Positions 57,243 to 64,000 of a DNA stretch of 64,000 nt are shown piece after piece. The position numbers and the translations under genes are program-made. Below the pieces are notes generated by a model. The model was not told the DNA's origin, ran no database searches, and saw nothing but the letters and a program-made list of their open reading frames with translations. The stretch's first letter is position 1; each line of letters opens with the position of its first letter. The stretch spans positions 3,413,102-3,477,101 of the forward strand of contig VZQC01000544.1 of assembly GCA_009823505.1 (NCBI GenBank). The letters are read 5' to 3'. Source of the DNA: Rhizomys pruinosus (lineage: Eukaryota; Chordata; Mammalia; Rodentia; Spalacidae).

Positions 57243-57445
57243 GGGCTGGAGAGATGGATCAGTGGTTAAGAGCACTGACTGCTCTTGCAGAGGACCCAGA
57301 TTCGATTCCCAGCACCCACATGGCGGCTAAGAACCATCTTTAAGCTGGGCATGGTGGTGCATGCCTTTAATCCTAGCACTAGGGAGGCAGAGGCAGGCAG
57401 ATCTCTGTTAGTTCCAGGCCAGCTAGGATTCTAGGGAGACCCTGT
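57243..57445 (+). mobile_element. B2 head fused directly to a B1
   Basis: 57243-57341 is the first roughly 98 bases of a B2 (GGGCTGGAGAGATGGATCAG to GCTAAGAACCATCTT), joined without a tail to a near-complete B1 (AGCTGGGCATGGTGGTGCAT through GAGACCCTGTATCAAAAA). Both read on the plus strand. Either a chimeric retrocopy or a B1 insertion that removed the B2 3' half. No clear duplication flanks either part. Confidence 0.8.
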
Positions 57446-57473
57446 ATCAAAAACCCCCCATCATTTTATATAA

Positions 57474-57738
57474 TTTACTTTTTATTGTTATTAAACTTTT
57501 TCCATACATCCAATCAAATCTAGAGTCACTTCCCTTTCCATGCCCCCCACTCCACTCGAGTTCCCACACTCTGCCACACATCCTGCATCTCTTTCCGAGT
57601 CCTTCAGAGTTTTTTTTCCAGTTCTTTTGTTGTTGTTGTTCTCCCCAACTTGTATTGCTTATATTATATATACATAATTGTATACATAAATATATACATA
57701 CATATATACCACATATCACCTGAATTGGAGGATTTTCT

Positions 57739-57770
<32 letters not shown>

Positions 57771-58503
57771 TCTAAAGATGTCATGTTTTCCTTAAGAAAA
57801 TGTTTGAAGGTTCCTCCTTGGCAAGCCCAAACAACTATCAATCTTGCCCTTGTGCTTCACACTGGGGTCTTTCCCTCCCATGGTCACCCAAATGAGGTCC
57901 AGTAAGCACACGTCCTGTCTTGATCTTCCTGTATTGGCCTCCATGACACAGCCTGGGTAGTCCAACAATGGCAGTCTATACTCTGAAGAGGCTGAAATCC
58001 TAGTAGCTGCTCAGTCCGCAAGCTGGATATCCCAGTAATCCCCATCTGGCATTGAAGGTTTGGAGGATTCTTGGAGAGACATGAGTCTTCAGTCCATATT
58101 GTAGGGTTAAAAAGCTGTGTTTCATGTCTTTGAAGAATGGCAAAAGCAGTGGCAGCCACAGAGTAGATGCACTTGCCAGTAAGAATTGAAGACAGGCAAA
58201 ACAACAGTGCTCTCTTTTTTTCTTTTTGTCTTTTACTAAGATCTCAAGTTTTATATCTGAAGTATAATTTCTCAGGTCTTACTGATTATTTCTGATTATA
58301 TTTTCCTTTTGGATGCTTAAGGCCACACAATTAGCCCAGATTAACCAAGGTTTTTGTTTTTTTCAAGGTCATTTGAGGATCTGGTCCTCAGGGGTCACTC
58401 AAGTGTTTTTTTTTGAGGGGGTCTGGGAGTTCCTGGGTCCTTTTGGCTTTTCACTTACCAGTTCCATCCACTCGAAGACAAAGTCAGGTCTTGGTAGACC
58501 AGG
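57474..58503 (-). mobile_element. Old L1 3'UTR, left of the MaLR insertion
   Basis: 57474-57720 matches the L1 3' end at 18125-18280/19581-19745 (TTATTAAACTTTTTCCATAC, AGAGTTTTTTTTC, ACTTGTATTGCTTA). 57721-58503 is not present in that copy. It starts with a CT/T-rich run (57734-57771) and continues as unassigned DNA, which I tentatively treat as part of a longer 3'UTR variant because L1 3'UTR homology resumes after the MaLR at about 61.01 kb. Confidence 0.5.
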
Positions 58504-58900
58504 TGTGCTCGATAACTTTAGTGTCAGCTTGACACCCCTGGGTTGAGGGAGCCTCAATTGGGGAATTGGCTCCATTGGATTGGCCTGTGGCCACGTCTAT
58601 GGAGTATTGTCTTGATTGTCAGGCAATGTGGGAGGGCCCAGCCACAATGAGTAGTGCCACCTGGCAGTTGTTGTGTACTGTATAAGAAGAAGGCGGTGGC
58701 ATGAGCCAGGGGAGCAACCAGTGAACAGCATTCCTCATGGCTTGTGCTTCAGCTTCTGCCTCCAGTTCCTGCCCTGATTCTTGTCTTGGGCTCCCTGAGT
58801 GATTGAACTGTGACCCAGGGATGAAGTGAATAAACCTTTCTCCCCAAGTTGGTGTTGGTCAGAGTGTTTTGTCACAGCAATGGGAGACACAAGTAGGACA
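58504..58900 (+). repeat. 5' LTR of the MaLR element
   Basis: Starts TGTGCTCGATAACTTTAGTG. CTGTATAAGAAGAAGGC at about 58678-58695 is a possible TATA element, and GAATAAACCTTTC near the end supplies AATAAA. It is slightly shorter than the 3' LTR through small deletions. Confidence 0.85.
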
Positions 58901-58905
58901 GAAAT

Positions 58906-58920
58906 TGGTACCAGAAGAGT
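58906..58920 (+). other. tRNA-Leu-type primer binding site
   Basis: TGGTACCAGAAGAGT, five bases after the LTR. The established ERVL/MaLR site complementary to tRNA-Leu(UAA) reads TGGTACCAGGAGT, which this matches apart from a change/insertion. Confidence 0.75.
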
Positions 58921-59834
58921 CGGGTATTGCTGTGACAGACCTGACCTTGGTGTTTTGGGGAAAGATTGCGGAGGTGTTTGGAACTTTGGGCTGGGAAGAT
59001 CATTGAATGTGTAAAGATCGTTGCTGTGGAGCTTGGAACAGTTTTGTTGAAGGAGTTGTAGATGATGGAGGCCTGGCTTGTGAAGTTTCTAGTTTCAAAG
59101 GGGAGAGAGATCATCAGGACTGTGTATCTGTGGGTTCTGGTGAGCTGGGGCTGAAGAATCAGCTGTAAGAAAAAGACAGAACCTGAAGTGAAATCTTTGT
59201 TTACTGGGAACAATTGATCTGGTTAGCTGGGGTGAAAAATCAGCTGTGATACAAAGACGCATCACGGTGAAACTTCTGGGAAGAAATTTCTTCGAGTCAG
59301 CACACAGAAGCTATGTGGTCCAAAAGGGCCTGAGCTCCATGTCAAGCCAGAAGCCGGACTTGGTATGTGTAAGAGTCTTCCTATATGGTTCTGGTGTTGA
59401 AATTTGAGGGGGTCACAGAAGCAGCGAGGCTGGCCTGTGAGAGGTCAGGAAAGACTATTGGTGGAGTGACCTCGTTGCTGTGAGACCCAGGATTGCAGGG
59501 GTCATGGAGAGAAGCTGAGGCTTTCACCAGGAGAGGTCAGAAGAGGACCATTGTGAAGGTGCTGCCTCAGTTCAGTGGTGACCCCCAGCTTTTTGGAGAT
59601 GCCAGGACCATGGGATGACCACCAAGAGCAGCAGCAGGTGTGGAATGGAGTCAGCCTGGGCCTGTGAGATGAACTGTGTGTGCCATGGATGCCAGAGTCG
59701 GAGAGGGGGAGCTGCCAAAACTCTTTGGACCCCAGAAGATTGTGAGTGAGTCCCAGATGTCCAGCCTTGAGCTACTTGCTGGACTTAGGTTTTGTTTGAG
59801 TGATTCTTCCCTTTGAAATAAGACAGTACTTGTT

Positions 59835-60084
59835 GTGGGCTGGAGAGATGGCCTAGTGGTTAAGAGCGCTGACTGCTCTTACAGAGGACCTGGGTTCGAT
59901 CCCCAGCACCCACATGGCAGCCGAGAACCATCTGAAACTCCAATTCTAGGAGAGAACTCCAGTTCCAGGGGAATCTGACACCCTCTTCTGACCTCTGCGG
60001 CATTGCATGACATGGGTGCACAGACCTACATGCAGACAGTGCATTCATACACATACAGAAATAAATAAAAAATTAAAGAAAAAA
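59835..60084 (+). mobile_element. Young B2-type SINE nested in MaLR interior
   Basis: Head GTGGGCTGGAGAGATGGCCT, B-box-like GGGTTCGATCC, internal duplication, CATACACATACAGAAATAAA tail. 14-bp target-site duplication AGACAGTACTTGTT at 59821-59834 and 60085-60098. Confidence 0.96.
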
Positions 60085-60304
60085 AGACAGTACTTGTTTT
60101 GGATTTTACAGCAGCCCACAGTTAAGAGACTTTTAATAGACTATGAACTTTTAAGGGTTTGGACATTTTAAGGATTGTGGGGCTTTTAAGGTTGTACTGT
60201 CTTAGGTTGTGATTAATGTTAACATTATACTTTAGGGATAAGAACTGGAAAGGTGGTAGTTTAATAGTGATGTGTTTTGTGTGTCAAGTTGACAAGGGGT
60301 CAAT

Positions 60305-60710
60305 TGTGCTTGATAGCTTTAGTGTCAATTTGACACACCTGGGTTGAGGGAGAGCCTCAATTGGGGAATTGGCTCCATTGGATTGGCCTGTGGCCACGTC
60401 TATGGAGTATTGTCTTGATTGTCAGGCAATGTGGGAGGACCCAGCCCACAATGAGTAGTGCCTGGGCAGGTTGTTGTGTACTGTATAAGAAGGCAGGCTG
60501 GGCATGAGCCAGAGGAGCAAGCCAGTGAACAGCATTCCTCCATGGCTTGTGCTTCAGCTTCTGCCTCCAGGTTCCTGCCCTGAGTTCTTGTCTTGGGCTC
60601 CCCGAGTGATGAACTGTGACCCAGGAGATGTAAGCTGAATAAACTCTTTCCTCCCCAAGTTGGTGTTGGTCAGAGTGTTTTGTCACAGCAATGGGAGACA
60701 AACTAGGACA
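60305..60710 (+). repeat. 3' LTR of the MaLR element
   Basis: Starts TGTGCTTGATAGCTTTAGTG and ends AACTAGGACA. Includes ACTGTATAAGAAGGCAGG and GCTGAATAAACTCTTTCC. Confidence 0.85.
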
Positions 60711-61664
60711 TCAGGCTTCCCTTTTTGAAGCATGAGCAGACTTTCCTCCTTATAGACTGGACTTTGGCTGAAGTCCCATTAGTGGATCTCCAAGACCTCC
60801 ATGAACAGGAAGACTGATGACCCACGTTTGCAGGATGTTTCAAGAGATGCCCCCATGCATAGTCCCCTAAGACTTAGTTGACCTCTGAGGGCAAGGAAAA
60901 AAGTTTTCCCTTGGGTCCCTCTGCCAAATTGGTATGGGCATTAAGTATGGTCATTAAGCACCCAGATAGGCTAAGATACACCAGCCTGATACATAGCACC
61001 TATATTTAAATTGTATCTTCTGAAAACAAACTATGTTATTTTCATATCATATTTCTTGATTTGCAATTTTCCATTTTAATTCCATACTCCAAAATATGCA
61101 CACATAACCCCCATCATATACCAAAAATCCAAAGTCTGAAAATAACTGGTAGGTAGTTCTAGAACCTGTCTAGAGACTCACAATACAAGAACACAGTTGT
61201 CTTCAGATCATGAGGAATACAACATCAACGTTGCTCAGTGTACCCCACAACTAGGTACTTGGTGCTAGTATCCACGGATGAGGGATACCATTCATCTTTT
61301 GGTTTTCTGGGAGTGTGTTACTTTACTTAATGTAATATCTTCTACTTCCATCCATTTACCTGCAAATTTCATGATGTCATCTTTCTTTACCGCTGCATAG
61401 AACTCCATTGTGTAGATGTACCACATTTTCTCTATCCACTCATTGGTTGAGGGGCACTTGAGTTGGTCCCAGCTCTGTGCTATTGTGAAGAGGGCTGCAA
61501 AAATCATGTCTGTGCATTTATCTCTGTGTTACATGTGGATGAGTCTTGTGGGTATATACCCAGGAGTGGTATGGCTGGGTCAGGGGGTAGGCTCATTTTG
61601 AGTCTTTTAAGGGTTCGCCACACTGCTTTCCATAGTGGTTGTATGAGTTTGCATTCCCACCAGT
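60711..61664 (-). mobile_element. Old L1: 3'UTR and ORF2 C-terminus, right of the MaLR
   Basis: 61292-61507 (minus) reads MIFAALFTIAQSWDQLKCPS and on to [20 protein letters not shown], the L1 ORF2 C-terminus. 61010-61250 matches the L1 3'UTR at 19745-19990 (AACGTTGCTCAG). 60711-61010 is unassigned but lies between two L1 3'UTR parts. Sense homology stops at about 61664. Confidence 0.75.
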
Positions 61665-61670
61665 GCAACC

Positions 61671-62360
61671 CTGAGGGGCATCTCTATACCAGACTTCAAA
61701 CTATACTACAGGGCTGTAGTCATAAAAACAGCCTGGTACTGACACAAAAACAGACCTGTTGACCAAAGGAATAAAACTGAAGATCCAGACTTTAGCACAT
61801 AAAATTTCAGCCACCTCATATTCAACAAGAGGACCAAAAAGACTCAATGGAGGAAAAAGACAGCATCTTCAGCAAATGGTGTTGGCAAAACTGGATCACC
61901 ACTTGTAGAAGAATAAAATTAAACCCCTACCTCTCACCCTGTACAAAAATCAACTCCAAATGGATCAAAGACCTCAATGTGAAACCCAAAACTCTGAAGG
62001 TGATAGAAGAAAAAGTTGGCAGTAACCTATAAGACATAGGTCTAGGAAAAGGCTTTCTAAATCAGACAGCAGCTGTTCAGGAAATAAGGTTGACAATTGA
62101 CAAGTGGGACCTTATTAAACTCAAAAGTTTCTGTACAGCTAAAGAAACAATCAGGGAAGTGAACAGAATACCCACAGAGTGGGAGGAAACCTTCACTGCT
62201 AATACATCTGACAGAGCATTAACTTCCAGAATATATAAACTACTCAAAAAACAAAGAAGTAAGAAAACAAATCATTCACTCAAAAGAAGGAGTAAAGAGC
62301 TGAACAGAGACTTCACAAGTGAAGAAATAGAGATGGCTGAGAAACATTTTAAAAAGTGTT
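61671..62360 (+). mobile_element. Inverted L1 ORF2 segment (twin-priming 5' inversion)
   Basis: Plus-strand ORF2 homology from about residue 870 of the full-length L1 (GGGCATCTCTATACCAGAC) to about residue 1100 (SEKHLKKC equivalent), including open pieces at 61847-62032 and 62090-62360. It abuts the minus-strand L1 ending at 61664 (about residue 1145). Adjacent inverted 5' and sense 3' parts with a small gap in L1 coordinates are the classic product of twin priming. Confidence 0.8.
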
Positions 62361-62945
62361 CAGGAGATCGGGATTTCCCAGGACCACCTGAAGCACAGAA
62401 TGCAGGTTAAACAGGAATCCTCCCACCCCCCACCAACTGGGATTGCGGAAGGAATGTCCAAGTGGATTCTTTGGAGAACCTTCAGAACAGAAAGGGAAGA
62501 ATGAGTTAGACTTCCAATAGAAAGCCTAAAATTTAGACAAGTCAACACTCCATAAGCAAGGAGAAAAACAAACAAGGAAGGCATCTGAAGGAGGCAAGCA
62601 AGCCTTCAACACAGTGAAGAGATATTTGGGATTCACATTGGAATTCAGGCAAGGAGAAACCCACATGCCAGGGACATTAAGAAGAGACAACATGGGAAAG
62701 GTGCAGGATAATTCCACACCAAGCTCTACCAACCCCGTGGAAGATTCCTACAGTAGGATCCCCCTGGGGATGGCCCAGGACACAGATATTAGAAGTACAA
62801 TTGTGGACATACTCGAAGAAATCAAAGACTATAAAGAACAAACTGGAGAACTAATAAAAGAGAAAGAAAAACTCAAGAAGGGGCTAGAGAGAGAGAATGA
62901 CAAATTTGGGAAGGAAGTGGAAACACTGAAAAGATTCCATGTTGA
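62361..62945 (+). mobile_element. L1 5'UTR and ORF1 N-terminal part
   Basis: 5'UTR (C-rich at 62421-62440, TTCTTTGGAGAACCTTCAGA as in the L1 at 1975) followed by ORF1 from ATG 62614: MKRYLGFTLEFRQGETHMPG, open for about 111 codons to the coiled-coil start, then cut by a SINE at 62946. No ORF1 continues beyond the SINE, so the element is truncated there. Not colinear with the preceding ORF2 segment, so a separate element. Confidence 0.8.
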
Positions 62946-63199
62946 GGGGCTGGAGAGATGGCCTAGCGGTTAAGAGCGCCGACTGCTCTTACAGAGGACC
63001 CAGGTTCAATCCCCAGCACCCACATGGCGGCCGAGAGCCGTCTGAAACTCCAATTCCAGGAGAACTCCAGTTCCAGGGGAATCCAACACCCTCTTCTGAC
63101 CTCCGCGGCGTTGCACGACACGGGTGCACAAACCTGTATGCAGACAGTACATTCATACACGTACAGAAATAAATAAAATTAATAAAAAAATAAATAAAA
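62946..63199 (+). mobile_element. Young B2-type SINE with internal duplication
   Basis: GGGGCTGGAGAGATGGCCTA head, AACTCCAATTCCAGGAG and AACTCCAGTTCCAGGGG in tandem, A-rich AATAAATAAAATT tail. I see no clean target-site duplication. Confidence 0.93.
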
Positions 63200-63229
63200 T
63201 TAGACTGAATGTTATTTTCCTTTATGAGA

Positions 63230-63440
63230 TACTCATGAGACTTTGTGGCCCTGGGATGGAACATTGTGGTCTGACTCTGAAATGGGCCACAGGCTTATGT
63301 TTTGAAGGTTGTGAAGCTTTTTGGAGGTGAGACCTGGCTGATGGAAGTGTCACTAGGAGCAGCTCACCTCATTTCTATCATCCAGTGGTTCTCTCTTATC
63401 TGTGTGCTATCCATCTTCACTCTCATCCTTATACCACAGA
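63230..63440 (+). mobile_element. Old LTR-like repeat (tentative)
   Basis: GATGGAACATTGTGGTCTGA, TTTTTGGAGGTGAGACCTGG and CATCTTCACTCTC loosely follow the MaLR-type LTR pattern. Weak. Confidence 0.3.
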
Positions 63441-63494
63441 TTGCTTTCTGTCTCTAAATATTCCTGGACATCTCATTCACACAGAGCCATAAAA

Positions 63495-63830
63495 TACACA
63501 ATCTTTAATGCCTGGCTTCTTTACTAAGCACATTTTTAAGGTTCATCCATTTTGTAGCATGTAACAGTAGCTCTTTTCTTTTCATGGTTGAATAAATTTC
63601 GTTACATGGATATAATGCTTTTGTCTGTCCATCAGTTGGTGAACAGTGGATTATTTCTAGTTTTTGTCTGCTAAGAATAATGTTGTCAAAAAATAATGTT
63701 GTCATGAACACTTGGTTCATGTTTTTGCATGCACATATGTTTCCATTTCCCTTGGATACTTCCCTAGAAGTAGAACTGCTTGATAATATGGTAGATAAGT
63801 AAGATTTTGAGAAACTGCCAAGGAACCTCT
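63495..63830 (-). mobile_element. Old mammalian L1 ORF2 C-terminus
   Basis: A minus-strand open piece reads NEIYSTMKRKELLLHATKWM, the old L1 C-terminal pattern. On the plus strand TAGCATGTAACAGTAGC and GAGAAACTGCCAAGG appear in the usual L1 order. An ATAATGTTGTCA phrase is duplicated at 63677-63703. Confidence 0.75.
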
Positions 63831-63955
63831 TGTCTCTGCATTCCCAGTGTTGAGATTACAGACATGTACTACTGCATCCAGCTTTTTCACGTGGGTGCAG
63901 GGGATCAAACTCAAGTCCTTGTGCTTGTTCTATAAGCACTTAACCTAGTGAACCA
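63831..63955 (-). mobile_element. B4-type SINE remnant (tentative)
   Basis: GAGATTACAGACATGTACTA, GGGGATCAAACTCAAGTCC and TATAAGCACTTAACC suggest a diverged tRNA-headed SINE in reverse. Confidence 0.45.
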
Positions 63956-64000
63956 GCAATACATTCCCCTTTCACCTTGTTGATACTATCATTTGAAGTA

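Larger units (their letters stand above)
58504..60710 (+). mobile_element. ERVL-MaLR element with both LTRs
   Basis: 5' LTR 58504-58900 and 3' LTR 60305-60710, each TG...CA, closely similar along their length. A tRNA-Leu-type primer binding site follows the 5' LTR. The 1.4-kb interior is non-coding, as is usual for MaLRs, and holds a nested B2 (59835-60084). Flanks CCAGG (58499-58503) and TCAGG (60711-60715) form a 5-bp target-site duplication with one mismatch. No gag, pol or env reading frame is visible. Confidence 0.88.

Noticed and set aside
57218..57483. 13-bp direct repeat (TAATTTMCTTTTT) around the B2-B1 fusion
   Set aside because: Sequence beyond the two copies belongs to different L1 pieces, so it does not behave as a target-site duplication of the fusion; probably chance in T-rich L1 ends.

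Overview
The window is non-coding mammalian genomic DNA from a muroid-type rodent. Tailed B1 (7SL-derived) and B2 (tRNA-derived) SINEs, a full-length L1 with rodent-type ORF1/ORF2, and an ERVL-MaLR element with a non-coding interior all point there. The B1 3' half and the youngest B2 copies do not look like the usual mouse or rat consensus as I know it, so I do not name the species. I see no functional cellular protein gene, tRNA, rRNA or CRISPR array. The only trace of a host gene is a broken, 5'-truncated processed copy of Ppp1r14b at 54.3-54.8 kb.

Layout. 1-8.5 kb: a damaged L1 3' end, a single N at 909, then a 7.6-kb inverted repeat centred at 4654/4655, each arm carrying the same internally deleted L1. 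8.5-12.2 kb: mostly unrecognised sequence. 12.2-17.8 kb: a 5.6-kb minisatellite of 44-bp units with higher-order structure. 18.1-24.6 kb: an L1 nested in an older L1, then two tandem copies of about 2.7 kb with a second single N (21819) at their junction. 24.7-43.0 kb: solo LTRs, a 35-bp minisatellite, many B1/B2 SINEs and stretches of apparently unique DNA. 43.08-48.99 kb: a full-length L1 on the minus strand with an 18-bp target-site duplication, an intact ORF1 and an ORF2 open until a SINE interrupts its last codons. 49-55.4 kb: microsatellites, an old mammalian L1, two LTR-like copies and the pseudogene. 55.6-63.8 kb: nested old L1s, a MaLR element with both LTRs, a twin-primed L1 and the 5' end of another L1.

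Nothing here works as a multi-gene system. The most informative signals are structural. The two N-flanked duplications look more like unresolved long-read gap filling than biology and should be tested first. The L1/SINE insertions record a readable order of events, including B2-B1 chimeras and a B2 subfamily with an internal duplication. The 44-bp array has segmental higher-order repeats and a region-restricted unit type. I found no convincing evidence of a previously undescribed functional system.
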